The notes below the pieces were generated by a model. It did no database searches. It was given only the letters and a program-made list of their open reading frames with translations, and was not told where the DNA came from. A stretch of 64,000 bases of DNA, taken from NCBI RefSeq assembly GCF_032854445.1, contig NC_088307.1, forward strand, positions 11,112,017 through 11,176,016. The letters run 5' to 3'. The stretch's first letter is position 1. Each line of letters starts with the position of its first letter. Shown here piece by piece: positions 32,313 through 62,970 of the stretch. A program made the position numbers and the translations under genes. Source of the stretch: Liolophura sinensis (Eukaryota; Mollusca; Polyplacophora; Chitonida; Chitonidae).

Positions 32313-33843
32313 AACTCTGTCAAAAAAGAAACGCAACCCCTGTCCTCGGATATTAAAAATTCGTTCGAATAAAGTTATTGCTTCCAAACTAAATTTTAGC
32401 CAAATGTAATGAAATTATACACGTTTTTAATGAAGATTACCATCCAAACAACTGCCTTTTCTCTCCTAAGTGTATTTTATTGCTTATGACGTCACAACGC
32501 ATGGACTGACCCTGTTGACGTCGCACACAGAACCATTCACATGCAAATCATGTCAATGGCAGTTATCGTGTTGGGGTGTATAAAAGCCCATGTGCTTTCG
32601 TATTTTATTTATTCATTCGTCGACGAAAGGCAGTCGGTAAAATGCCGCGACTGAGTGCTGCCGACCGAAATATCGCCATTGGTCGTCTTTAAGACGGAGA
32701 AAGTTTTGGTACTATTGCACGACACCTAAATGTTCACAAAACAACGATATCCCGACTTTGGAGCCGTTATAACAACTTTAATTCGACCAACGATCGCCCG
32801 AGAAGCGGAAGGCCAAGAATCACGACCCCACTTCAAGATCGGTACATCTGGGCCCTTCATCTGCGTAATCGGCATGCCCTACCAACTGTGACTGCCACAC
32901 AAATATCAGGTTTGAGGAGAGTGTCGGCTCAAACGATTAGGAACCGTCTGAAAGAAGCGGGTTTACGTGCCTGTAGACCAGTTGTTGGACCTGTAATACG
33001 CACCTTACATCGACGCCTACGACTCAGGTGGTGCAACAACGTAAGGATATGGACTTTACAAAACTGGAGGCGCATCTGGTTTTCTGATGAATCCCGTTTT
33101 CTTTTGACACGTCACGAAGGAAGACAGCGTGTGTATAGGAGACGTCATGAATGCTTTGCGCCCATCTGCGTCCGGCAGGTAGACAGATTTGGCGGAGGCA
33201 GTGTTATGGTGTGGGGAGCCATCTCGTACAACCAGAAATCAGACTTGGTGATCGTTCCAGGGAACCTGACAGCCCAACGTTACATCAACCACGTGTTACA
33301 GCCTCACCTTCTCCCGATTATTGACCGACAGACACAGCTTTTTCAACAGGACAACGCCAGGCCTCATACTGCACGTGCAACAATGAACTTTCTCCAGGAT
33401 TCCAACGTCAATGTCTTGCCATGGCCCTCTAAATCACCAGACCTCAACCCTATTGAACACCTGTGGGATACTCTGGATCGACACGTGCGTCAACGTCAGC
33501 CACCGCCACAGACGCTTCAACAGCTCGCCGTTGCGTTACAGGAGGAGAGGAGGGCCATTCCCCAGGAGAGAATCCGGCGTTTTATCCGTTCTTGTCCAAG
33601 GAGATGCCGTGCAGTGATTGCAGCTCGTGGTGGTCATACGAGATACTGAGGAAGACGCCCCCTGGTGAGCAACTGGTGTCTGTGAGATGACTTTTGAAAA
33701 GACAGTTTTAAACATGACCATCTTGATTATTATTCTGCCAAATTTCTGACTTCTGTCTTCAATAAGAAAAAAGTTGTGCCGTCCTAAAACTAAGTATTAA
33801 AATCTCTAAAATACGGGGTTTACGTTTCTTTTCTGACAGAGTT
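32313..33843 (+). mobile_element. Tc1-family DNA transposon, copy 2 (1531 bp), nested in the LINE
   Basis: Same TIRs as copy 1 (AACTCTGTCAAAAAAGAAACG and TTTCTTTTCTGACAGAGTT), flanked by TA at 32311-32312 and 33844-33845. Removing it rejoins the LINE RT frame at KEY...FLDVEKAYDMVW, which marks a clean insertion into an existing LINE. Confidence 0.95.
32642..33649 (+). pseudogene. Tc1 transposase (DD34E), one premature stop
   Basis: 336 codons from MPRLSAADRN to the stop at 33647-33649, the usual length for Tc1 transposases. N-terminal paired-like helix-turn-helix (HLNVHKTTISRLWSRY), then catalytic Asp in FSDESRF, Asp in QQDNARPHTA and Glu in NPIEHLWDTL with 34 residues between the last two. 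The only obvious defect is TAA at 32690-32692, 16 codons in, where copy 1 reads Gln. An open frame of 253 codons begins downstream at 32888. Confidence 0.92.
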
Positions 33844-34041
33844 TATATTCCTTATTTAACAAACGATTGTTAATATCAGATTCTAGCCTAACAGCATGTT
33901 CTGTTGTCCGTCGGTGACGTCTAAACCCACTCTGTAATGAGGAAAGAAGGCCTTTACTTTCAAGATGCCACGTTAGGCGAGCATTGACCATACGCTCCAT
34001 CAATTTACATAAATTAATGGTGAGTGAGATGGGTCTATACG

Positions 34042-34309
34042 GGGCCTCCGTGGCTCAGTCGGTTAGCGCGCTAGCGCAGCGTAATGACCCAGGAACCCCT
34101 CACCAATGCGGTTGCTGTGAGTTCAAGTCCAGCTCATGCTGGCTTCCTCTCCGGCCGTACGTGGGAAGGTCTGCCAGCAACCTGCGAATCGTCGTGGGTT
34201 TCCCTCGGGTTGTGCCCGGTTTCCTCCCACCATAATGCTGACCACCGTCGTATAAGTGAAATATTCTTGAGCACGGCGTAAAACACCAAACCATTGGCCC
34301 AATAAATAA
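34042..34309 (+). repeat. SINE-A, full length, nested in the LINE
   Basis: One of the best copies: GGGCCTCCGTGGCTCAGTCG, box A GTTAGCGCGCTAGC region, box B GAGTTCAAGTCC, 3' end GAGCACGGCGTAAAACACC, short AATAAATA tail. Perfect 13-bp target-site duplication ATGGGTCTATACG (34029-34041 and 34310-34322). Confidence 0.95.
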
Positions 34310-34479
34310 ATGGGTCTATACGATAACGCATTAGAAGGAGGTTTTCCGGGCTTGGGAACAGGCACCACAATCGCTTTACCCCACGCCATGGAATTGCAAA
34401 CACGGTTAAAAAGAAGTAACAATATGCTTAAGAACGAATCTGACATATTACGCAACATACAATTATGGACACCATCTTC

Positions 34480-35840
34480 TCATGCCGTACTGTTGTTACT
34501 TCTAGATATAGCCTGCTTGACCTCTGCCAAAGAAAAATCATTGTTTATTACCATATTGTCAAACATAATATTAGAAAAATCACACTCTTTCACATCGTCA
34601 TCTTTGTAACGCTTAAAATCTGGGTCATAATTGTCTAAGCTATTGACAAAAGCAAAACTTTTGCACACAATATTAGCCTTATCTGCATCACTTACACACA
34701 CTACATGTTCTTTACTTAGAGTGGGTACAGATGAATAAAAGTGGTTTCCCCTAATTTCGTTAAGCTTTTGCCAAACGTATCTAATAGATGTGTTAGAATT
34801 TATGGTAGAGCAAAACGTACGCCAATATGACTTCTGGGTTCTCTTGATTATTTTTTGGGCTTGCGCCTTCTTGTACTTGTAGTCTAATATATCAAGATGG
34901 AGTAACGTGCATTTTGCTCTGTTATTAGCTTTTGTGTGAGCTTTGACGGCTTCCTCACATTCTTCATTCCACCAAGGTACAGGAGATTTTTGACAAGGTC
35001 TTCCTGATGGCTTCGGCATACTGCTTTTGGAAATGTAACCTAAAACTGCATCATTAAACTCATCCAAATTTTCACTAACTACATCAGTTTCCGAAACTTT
35101 ACTTAGTGAATGCTTAAAAGAACTCCAGTCTGCATCTTCAGTTTTAAATCTTGATAGCCTACCAGTGGAGTTGTTACATAACTGCTTACCAAAACGAACA
35201 TGCACGGGAAAATGATCGCTCGCACAAGGTGACAGGTGATCCACAGACCAAGAATAGCCAGCACTTATATTAGCAGAACAAAATGTAAGATCCAGGCATG
35301 ATATATTACCAGTACGAATATCAATTCGTGTCCCCGCGCCAGTATTCAATATAACAAAGCCATTCGTATCAATAAAATCTGCAACAATTCTACAATTTAC
35401 ATCAGAACCAACACAACCCCATATACGATTATGAGCATTGAAGTAGCCACAAAGAACTGTAGGTCCACTTACAGTTGTTACACAGTTTTTAGTTCATCAT
35501 CAGTTAAGCGTCTGGAAGGGTTGTAAATATTAATAACATTAACACACTTACCAAACTTAGGAGCTAAACACACACATTGACATTTAAATGAGGTTACATT
35601 AGGCAACTTAATTTCGGTGTACGAGACATTATCTCGGCCTTATGTAAGCACGCCACCCGCTCGGCTTTCTTGATCCTTCCTAACTGCCGTGAATTCGGAC
35701 AGCTTGAACTGATAAGGCTCATTGAGAAAGGTCTCCTGCAAACATATAATATCTGGTAATTCAGGTAAGTTAAAGACAAACTTTTTGAATTGTTGGCCAT
35801 GCGCATACAAACTTTTCGTTGACATTTTGATGAAGTACAT
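34480..35840 (-). pseudogene. LINE endonuclease region
   Basis: 35840-35640 gives the N-terminal part with ELPDIICLQETFLNEPYQF. After a frame break comes GYFNAHNRIWGCVGSDV, where the first residue after Gly should be the catalytic Asp. The 289-codon frame 35349-34480 holds LDLTFCSA and SDHFPVHVRF (Ser-Asp-His catalytic signature) and runs toward the RT. Confidence 0.82.
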
Positions 35841-36855
35841 AAAAAGTCATGATAGTAAATAAGTAGTACACATCATTATCCATGAGTGGCGGTTGGGCTA
35901 CTGGATTTCAATACTGCCATTAGTTTGGGTAAAGAAATTGCATCTTCTCCAAAATAGCGACTTGCAGAAGAAATTATTTGCTACAGATTGTCTCCATTTT
36001 TCTTTACTTTCAGAAACCCAAAAACAATTTCTGTTATAAAAGCGATCAGCTTTACCAGTAAATCACCTGACTCAACAGACGTTACTTGACTTTCTTTGAT
36101 CTCACCTCTAGCCTCCAGTGTATGTCTCCTAATAGCTTGGCTAATAGGTCGCGAAGTCCTCGGAGAGGGGGCGGGTTTTTTTGGGGGAGGGGGGGGGGGG
36201 GGTAGGGGCAATTGGTGCAGTGGGGTAAGGCACTGCTGTTTGTGATACAGGACGGCTATACTGGACTGTCGTCTCTCTAACTACGGGCTCAAAAATGTTT
36301 TGTGCTTTCCTGGAATCTGTTCTGACAATCCTCAACGCTTCTGCAAAAGAAAATCTTTCTTTTTAATAAACTGTGCTTTATTGGCTTCCTTTCTCACGGG
36401 ACATCCACCAAGTGCAACAGAGTGATCGCCATTGCAACTGCAGCACTTTGGGGCCCCATATTAGGACAATCAGAATAATCATAATTTTCACCACATCGTG
36501 AACAACGTCTACCAGATTTAACTCCAGCGCCCTATGGCCCGTCCTCTGACATTTGTAACACCGAAAAAACTCTAGGTACAAATTGTTCACATTATGTCCA
36601 TGGTATCTTGTAAAAACGTTTTGCAAATCCAGGGTTCTCCCACATTATTTTAATAGTGCCTAAATACCTCTATATTTTTGTATGTATATACTCACTGAAG
36701 CAATTTGTCCGGAATATACTGAGAAACAGATTGCCTCAGATCCGATGGTGTTTCCTGCGATGTACAGATAGAGGCAATCATTCCGTGCAATTATAGATTG
36801 TCAGAAATTCTCTTTTAAAAGTAAAGAATTAAATAAAATATTCATTTGATTTCAG

Positions 36856-55792
<18,937 letters not shown>

Positions 55793-56189
55793 CGCTGTAT
55801 ACTTGGCAGCGACAAGATGGTTAGACTATCGTCATTAATTCCAGAGAAAAAAACATGGATCACAAGATGATTTTATAGATTTCATCCATGCAGGCACCAC
55901 ACGACCAGGATGAAGTCCCAGTCACCGTTTCAAAAATATTATAATGGTACAAGTATGTATTTGCTTGTTAATTACTTAACGCCATGTTCAACAAGATTAC
56001 ACTTATACGATGGTTGTCAGCTTGATGGGTTGAGGTGCACAGCGTAAACATTTGACATTTGGCAAGCTACTGACAAACTTTCATACATGTGACGTGTAGA
56101 TATATGTACACCATTTTAACGAACGTTAGACTACACGAGCGTGGCCGACAGCTTAGTCATTGTCCAAAGGCCCCAGAAACATCAGTCAC

Positions 56190-56450
56190 ATGGGTGCGGG
56201 CCCTGGTCTGGTGGTCAAAGGTCCTGGCCTTCCAATCACTGGGACCCACGAAGTGAGGGTTAAAAACCGACATTCGAGGAGGAACCTGAGATTCTCCCGG
56301 TCTCACTGCTTCTGGAGTCTTGGTGACAGATATGAGGAAAACGACACATGCGGCGCATGCGCAGTCGAACAATCATTGAAGACCACTCATCTTCCACCAA
56401 CATGGTGCGCATGTCCGTAAGTCACATGTACGAAAATTCGTCAGTAGCTT
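56190..56450 (+). repeat. SINE-D, arm B copy
   Basis: CCCTGGTCTGGTGGTCAAAG is a tRNA-like box A region and GTGAGGGTTAAAAACCGAC a weak box B. The remainder (CTCCCGGTCTCACTGCTTCT, CTCATCTTCCACCAACATGG) matches 29290-29480. Confidence 0.55.
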
Positions 56451-56679
56451 GCGAAAAATTTGTTTAGCACGTTAAGCAGCAATTTAAAGCTTTAAAATAA
56501 CAAACTTTTCTACATATACGAGAGCTGTATGTAGACATTGATTTCTTTGTTTCAGTTTTCAATCTTTCCTACGGTACTCCGTCTGATAAACGGTGAGCAT
56601 CGCAAGGTTTCGGTTTATCTCCAATAACTCACTCACACAATGACTCCTCATAAACCGTTTGAATTCATATATGGAATTT

Positions 56680-57100
56680 GGTCGTGTTTAAATACCGTTT
56701 TTAAAATATACGTTTGGTGACACTAACTGCCCCATAGCTTTCGAGTTAATGCCTGGAATTCGATAGTATTTGTAACGTTGATAATATGCGTTTGTTGACA
56801 ATGACTGCTTCGATAGCTTGCCAATTAATACTCGGCGTGTTTGTGTCGTTTATAACACGCGTTTCTGACAATGACTGTTCCCATAGCTTCCCAGTTAATA
56901 CCTGGAATTAAATCGTTTTTGTATCGTTTATAATATCCCTTTGTTGACAATGACTGCTCCATGGTTTGCCAGATAAGACGTAGAATCAGATCGTTGCTGA
57001 CAATGACTGCTCACACAGCTTCCCAATTAAGACCCGGTACTAAATCGTGTTTATATCGTTTGTAATACGCGTTTCTGACAATGACTGTCCCTCCCCATCG
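56680..57100. repeat. Minisatellite, 53-79 bp period
   Basis: TGACAATGACTG at 56796, 56866, 56945, 56998 and 57076, each followed by ATAGCTT(C/G)CCA(A/G)TTAA-like sequence and a CGTTT(A/G)TAA block. Partner of 6690-6990. Confidence 0.75.
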
Positions 57101-57139
57101 CCCAAGCTTATTAGATCGTATTTTTATCGTGTTTAATGT

Positions 57140-58040
57140 GCGTATTTTTTTCTGGTGCGCACATTGTCCTTGCGTATACACATTCAATGTTTATACTGGG
57201 GGTGAGTACCAGATGTAACTGTTGTTTTCTCTTGTTTAAAGTGTTTTCTTTCTTTGAACTACGACTTGTGACATCTCACTAAATCATGAACATTCAGCTT
57301 TTTATAAACACTTTTGAGAATATTTTTGACCTGGCCTTCTGGTATTCGTCTGTTTCCTGTTGGGTGTTATTGTATAGAGAATTCCTTGAAGTTCACTGCG
57401 AGGTGCGTTTTGTCATGCTAACACCTGCGAAATCACCGTAAAATTAAAACAATCTGTTCTTCACAATTTTAGCATTATAAATGTTTTACTCGTCCATCAG
57501 CAAGTAAATGAAAACGTCTGGGGTCATCCGCCGCGCTCCTGTGTCGTGTAGCTGAAATCAAAAGGTAAAGTCATACCGGCACTTCCGGTATCATGCTGAG
57601 TAAGTTGACGGCAGCAGGGGTTTAATCCCACTGAAACCAGTTTTGATATGGACTTGTTTGCAGTTCGTTGGCACGATGGCGTGTATGCTTTTGGTATTGC
57701 TGGGATGGAGCTTTTGTTCTTGGGGTGCATTTTTCAAACGCGCATGCGTCGAAGCCTGTGACCTATCATATCGTTTTCTTTTTTTTTTTCCTTATCATTA
57801 TGAATTACATGCACCAACAGATATATTTCGTATTTCGAGGAGATCGTGTAGCATATCAATAACAACCAATCTTGTTATAACGTAAATGGATTATACATTT
57901 CAGTTTACTTCAGTACATCTGACATTTGTATTCGCCCTGCTGTAAATCTATACATTTGCTTTATTCTATGCATTTTGAATATATTCCTCTTTATTCAGCT
58001 ACATCTATACTTTTTATATTGCTTGAGTCTCATAGTTCTA
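57140..58040. other. Intergenic, no gene recognised
   Basis: AT-rich. 57560-57780 contains old SINE-like pieces that pair with about 6.03-6.14 kb in arm A. Confidence 0.4.
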
Positions 58041-58195
58041 CGTGAGTTCAATAGTATTAATAATGAAGTCGAGATATCACCACGTAAACGGAAGCTTTTG
58101 ATCCACATGCCGGGATCATTATCTAACAGCATATGGGTCGAAAGCTTGTGAAACATTTTTCCTTTACTTGATGATGCCTTGACATCATTATTACT
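58040..58195. repeat. MITE-2, arm B copy
   Basis: AGTATTAATAATGAAGTCGA at the left and GCCTTGACATCATTATTACT at the right, with GATCCACATGCCGGGATC in the middle. Partner of 5609-5740. Confidence 0.65.
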
Positions 58196-58454
58196 AGATA
58201 TACTTTGCGTTTCATTTTTATACGCATGACTGCATATAAGAGAAAAAGAATGTTTAAACGAAAAGTTAAAAAGATTTACTTCTTTTGAAACGATGGGAGT
58301 GAAGAACGTGGTTTTCTTTATTTGATTTGATCGCCTTTAAATGTATCATCCAGTAGGGAGGTTTTGAGGTCGAATTATTGTTTAGCTAAAGGTAAAAAAG
58401 TCCTCTTGTATATGAAATGTCAATGTACAAAACACATTTTCTACTGGCTTTCAC

Positions 58455-58640
58455 TCAAAAAATTAATTTTAACAGAAAGTCTCCTGTCTGAGAGACGATA
58501 GAATGTGTTCTGCTATTATAACACAGTATTCTACCGTACAGTATCAACATCATAAGCTATCCTGTTAGTCTATGATGGAATCTCTGTGTTGAATTAATGG
58601 AATATGTGTGTTATATTTAACTGAGGTCGAACATCTCTTA
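58455..58640. repeat. MITE-1, arm B copy, degenerate
   Basis: TTTTAACAGAAAGTCTCCTG, CTATTATAACACAGTATTCT and GAATATGTGTGTTATATTTAAC match the 21.24-kb copy. The ends are eroded. Confidence 0.6.
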
Positions 58641-59727
58641 AGTTTAAGAGATTAATTCTTGAGAGTTACAAAAGAGATGGATATATCTCTTAATATATAG
58701 CGTCTAATTTAGATCACTTTCATTTGAACTGCGACTGCCGGTTAAGATGCATATCTTTAACCTCGCTAACGGTTGTAAATATTAACCCACTAGTTAAGGC
58801 GTTTGCTTTACAAGAATTACGTCATTAGAGACGTGGGTTCAATCCCAGGCTCACTTGGCAAATGACCACAGTGGAGAATTTATATTAAATTTTGATTTTC
58901 CTACAGTTTTGTGGTATGTGTCGTTAGCTCATATATACCTGTACAGTGTCAGAGTGACCTTTCTCAGTGTGTTATGTGTCAAGTGAAAATTTGATGAAGT
59001 GAACGGTATTCGTCAGAGGTTTGTTGTAAAGATTGTGATTCTCGGTCGTGGTCGGATAATATCTTAAGACTTCTCTGGGTACAAATCAAAGGAATTATAT
59101 GAAACATATAATCCGATTATACCTATCAAGTTTATCAGATTCTAATGCTCTACAGATTATTTAAGTACCTAATGTAAATAACACCCTATGTTTAAAGTTC
59201 TAATATCTACTGAACAAGCCGAAGATCTAACGGGTTTGTTTACTACACCTATTTCTAAGTAGATTGTACCTCTCAAAATGCGCTATCAAGAAAGATTTTT
59301 AATGAATATATTTACATTTGAAATGTGTATAAAAGGTGAACTTGATTCTTAATAAAATAGACAAATCCACTTGTGTCTCCCGTCGAGTCGTCTTTGTGTT
59401 CCTTTCTTAAGGGGTGCCCTAAGTAAGTAAAGTAAGTCTCAGAGCAACACTGAGCCGAGCCTGGAGAGTTATATAGCGTATATGGAAAGTCGTCCCTGAT
59501 GCGTCTATCGTAACAAGCCTACTTCAGTACGAAAGAAAACGGATCCCAAAAAGTTTACCACACGTAACCGGTGAAATATGGCCTCTTGTCATTTTATCTC
59601 AGTTAGGATTTTATTCTGCCGGTATCTGTTTATGTAAATGCTTAATCAGTAGCAAATTACTCGTCAGATTTGTACCATGTATTCAGCAGTGACACGTAAA
59701 AACAAATGCACACTGACAAAAAATCAT
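58641..59727. other. Intergenic, with a tRNA-like relic
   Basis: 58780-58860 contains GTTAAGGCGTTTGC and GTGGGTTCAATCCCAGGC, resembling Pol III boxes A and B, but no cloverleaf with paired acceptor ends could be drawn. It pairs in reverse with about 4.57-4.68 kb. Probably a SINE relic. The remainder is AT-rich. Confidence 0.35.
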
Positions 59728-59895
59728 ACTGGCTTCCTCTCCAGCCGTACGAGGGAAGGTCTGCTAGCAATCTGTGGAAGGTCGTGGGTTTCCCACGGGC
59801 TGTGCCTGGTTTCCTCCAATCATAATGCTGGCCGCCATAGTATAAGTGAAATATTTTTGAGTACGGCGTAAAACACCAGTCAAATAAATAAATTC
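59728..59895 (+). repeat. SINE-A, 5' truncated
   Basis: ACTGGCTTCCTCTCCAGCCG to GAGTACGGCGTAAAACACC and AAATAAATAAATTC. No matching copy at the inverse place in arm A. Confidence 0.85.
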
Positions 59896-61084
59896 ACACA
59901 AAACATTCAACAGTAATCCACACAAGAATCGTTTATGTTACTCGATGATGCATTTCTTTTACACTCAAAGAATCGGGATTGATTTTGATCTCTGAATACT
60001 CACTTTGACATTTTCCGGTTTGACTAAAGACAACACAAGTGTTGAGAAAACACCTACATACACTGACTTCTAAAGGCTTTTAGTCAGATCAAGGTAATAT
60101 AGACGTCGTTCAGTGGCTTCTCGAGAAGCCCATTCATTGTCAGTAGCTGAGTCTTCAACGTCACTCTGCCACCTGGCTCCACCCACTACTTAACAACTCT
60201 CAAATATGGTAATACCATCTTCATTTAATCAAGCTAGCGGCGTCCTGAATAATCTACTTGATTTACTGAGCCACAATAACTCTTCAAAGCCCTAAACTTT
60301 CCTTCGTAAATATGCATGACTCATTGCCAAATCAGATTCTACCGCAGTTATTGACACTAACGGGAGTTCAAATCAACATGGAATGTGGCTGTAGTGAAAA
60401 GTATGCCATGAATATATTTTTGTCACACTAGACGTAGAAATGCTAGCACAAAAAATAACTTCCTGCAAATCGACGTGTTATGGATTATCGGTGTGACGAG
60501 CATTTTTAGGCAAAATAGGCTCGACAAGAATTAGTGGCGAAACAACAACAACGTAGACTATATCGATCAGCTGGTCGGCCTCTTTCGCTGTAACCGGTAT
60601 TTCCTGATAGCACAGTGCCTGTTCGTTTTACTAAAAGCATATCGATCACCGTTTATACCACTGCTTATTGGTGTTGTATAATGTTGTGTCAAGGAATAAA
60701 TCGGATCCGAACGTACATGCATTTGCTTCGAAACAAGGAAATACACTTATGAGGGAGATCAAAGATTGGCTGAAAATGCCTTGGCGGAAGTAGACGGGCC
60801 ACGATGTCATTGGCTGTCTGTAGAGTAGGTTTCTGAAGACTTTCATATGTAGAGTAACGCAAGGGTGGTTTAGAAGCCTATAGCAAATATCAACCTTGCA
60901 AAGATGAAGATAGGTGATACAGATAATGCTCACTGTTTAGAATTGACTCTTCAATTCACCGCTTCTAATGTATTCATTGTCAGAGCTGAGTCCTCAATGT
61001 CACTAAACAACCTGGCATCATCTAATACGTAACAGCTCCCAAATCAGGTAATGCAGTACGGTAGCTGTTAGACGTTCTCAGCAT

Positions 61085-61360
61085 TGCTAGACAGTCGACT
61101 GGGATACCGTTATCACTGGTACAGGGGGAGATAACTCGTTAGGCTCAATGTCGTAAGTCCTCGCGAGACAGGAGATCTTCTCTCCGCGTCTCATAAGAAT
61201 GCGATGGTACAGGAATTTCCAGAGAAGCAGAACACTGGTGAAAAGCAGCAGAGGGGACACCAGGGTCATAGCGCAAGGGCAATGGTGGAAAGTTTGCCAA
61301 GAAGAACCTCGCTCTGGTTTTCTTGGTTATAGAAGAAAGGATATGATCTTCTGTGCGCGC
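61085..61360 (-). pseudogene. Broken copy of KCNMB-like exon 2
   Basis: Reverse complement carries FYNQENQ, then a +1 frameshift in the membrane helix (GCGCTATGACC against GCGCTAGGA in the intact exon), then HRILMRRGEKISCLARTYDI and EPNELSPPVPVITVSQ. The conserved pre-helix YPC is YPF here. No copy of exon 1 was found near it. This is the outermost paired landmark of the inverted duplication. Confidence 0.85.
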
Positions 61361-61384
61361 CGGATACGCGTGAGATGAATACCC

Positions 61385-61650
61385 TGAACACGTCACATTT
61401 ACACCTGATATACGTCACTTGAACACCCGATATACGTCACTTAAACACCCAGTGCACATCACTTGAACAGTCGATTGATACACGTCCCTTGAACATCCGA
61501 TACACGCCAGTTGAACACAAGATATACCTCACTTGAACACCCGATACACGTCACTTCAACAACTGATCCATACAGGTCTCTTAAACATCCGAAACATATC
61601 AGCCGAACACAAGATATACGTCACTTCAACACCCAAAACACGCCAGTTGC
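61385..61650. repeat. 22-bp tandem repeat (about 11 copies)
   Basis: CACTTGAACACCCGATATACGT-type unit, period about 22 with small indels, directly beyond the outer edge of arm B. Found only on this side. Confidence 0.85.
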
Positions 61651-62061
61651 CGCACAATGAATGATTCGCGGAAAACAATAGAGCCAGTGCTTATTTGCCG
61701 TAAAAACACACATATCATCAGCAAAATACCATGACACTCCTGGCCCCAACAAAATGGTAACATATAGCAAATATATAGATTTACATCACAATTTATTCAT
61801 GAATTTTCAGGAAAACAGAGACAATTCCAATTGAGTTCAACCTCCGTGTTAAAATTTATTAATTTATTCTGTCGATCTTACACACCTACGTTTTCTTTAT
61901 TTATGCCGAGGTTTAGATGTCGACGGAGTAAATCATGCTAAGAGGAATGTAAACAAATGAGTTGGAGTCATTTGTAACCTTATGGAAATGTATGGATTTA
62001 AGCTGTGAGCTGGTCTGATTTGTTCATTTGATTTGCTACAACCTTACTTACAGTCGACTCG
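61651..62061. other. Intergenic, nothing recognised
   Basis: AT-rich, no frame or repeat of note. Confidence 0.5.
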
Positions 62062-62073
62062 CATGCAATTATT

Positions 62074-62344
62074 GGACACCTCCGTGGCCGAGCTGGTTAC
62101 CGCACTAGGGCAGCGCAATAACCCAGGATCCTCTAACCAATGCGGTCGCTGTGAGTTAAAGTCCAGGTCTTGATGGCTTCCTCTCCGGCCGTACGTGGGA
62201 AGGTCTGCCATCAACCTGGACGGATGGCCCAGGGTTTTCCCCGGGCTCTGTCGATTTCTTCCCAGCATAATGCTGGTCGCCGTCGTAAAATAAAAATATT
62301 TTTGAGTGCGGCGTAAAACACCAATCAAGTGCATAAATAAATAA
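62074..62344 (+). repeat. SINE-A, full length with target-site duplication
   Basis: GGACACCTCCGTGGCCGAGC head, box B region GTGAGTTAAAGTCC, 3' end GAGTGCGGCGTAAAACACC and tail ATAAATAAATAA. Perfect 12-bp duplications CATGCAATTATT (62062-62073 and 62345-62356). Confidence 0.95.
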
Positions 62345-62706
62345 CATGCAATTATTTCTAAGCTAATGTTGTTCTTTCATTGTGGCACTGATGAGGGCTT
62401 CAACAGACATATCCTCTTAAAACCAAGTCCTCTACAAAATGATGCATGCTAATAGCTGTAAAATGTGAATACAAGTAAAGGTGAATAAAACGTAAAAGTG
62501 TTAATCTGACAGGCCTAGTTTCATTGTTATCTCCCAAACTCTATCAACATATTTGATAAAGTAGCCCTCATAAAATATCATTGTTATCTTTCCCAGTCAG
62601 CCCCTTGAAAACTACTTAGTTTTTCGCATATAACCAACTTACCAGAGCATAATTACATAGGCCTAGTCTTTACGGTGCATGAGTCGCTCTCTAACATACG
62701 CCTTAG

Positions 62707-62970
62707 GGGCCTCCGTGGCTTAGTCGGTTAGCGCGCTAGCGCAGAGTAATGACCCATGAGTCTCTCACCGATGCGGTGGCTGTGAGTTCAAGTCCAGCTC
62801 ATGCTGGCTTCCTCTCCGGCCGTACGTGGGAAGATCTTCCAGCAACCTGTGGGTGGTCGTGGGTTTCGCCCGGGCTCTGTCCTGTTTCTTCCCACCATAA
62901 TGCTGGCCGCCGTCGTATAAGTGAAACACCCTTGATTATAGCGTAAAACACTAATCAAATAAATAAATAA
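62707..62970 (+). repeat. SINE-A, full length
   Basis: GGGCCTCCGTGGCTTAGTCG, GTTAGCGCGCTAGCGCAG, GTGAGTTCAAGTCCAGCTC, CACCATAATGCTGGCCGCC and CTAATCAAATAAATAAATAA. No clear target-site duplication. Confidence 0.9.

Larger units (their letters stand above)
30142..36595 (-). mobile_element. Non-LTR retrotransposon with RNase H (I/Nimb-like LINE), dead, with nested insertions
   Basis: Order in minus direction: ORF1 with a CCHC-type knuckle (CYKCQRTGH) and a proline-rich stretch (about 36.6-36.0 kb); apurinic endonuclease (CLQETFL, GYFNAHN, SDHFPVHVRF, about 35.84-34.9 kb); reverse transcriptase (SYRPI, GTPQGSVISPLLFNVM, LEDD, about 34.45-31.9 kb); RNase H (AWVSAH, EEADKAA, about 31.03-30.78 kb); C-terminal region running into the assembly gap; A-rich 3' end near 30142. 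RNase H after RT points to the I group rather than Jockey or CR1. It is broken by stops, frameshifts, a Tc1 and a SINE, and key residues are lost (GDFNAH reads GYFNAH; FADD reads LEDD). It lies in arm B just 5' of PLAT gene B exon 2. Confidence 0.85.

Noticed and set aside
32184-32387. Frame crossing the left end of Tc1 copy 2
   Set aside because: It is a chimera of LINE and Tc1 terminal sequence without meaning.
58780-58860. Possible tRNA gene
   Set aside because: Box A and B-like sequences are present, but no paired acceptor and anticodon stems could be drawn. A SINE relic is more likely.
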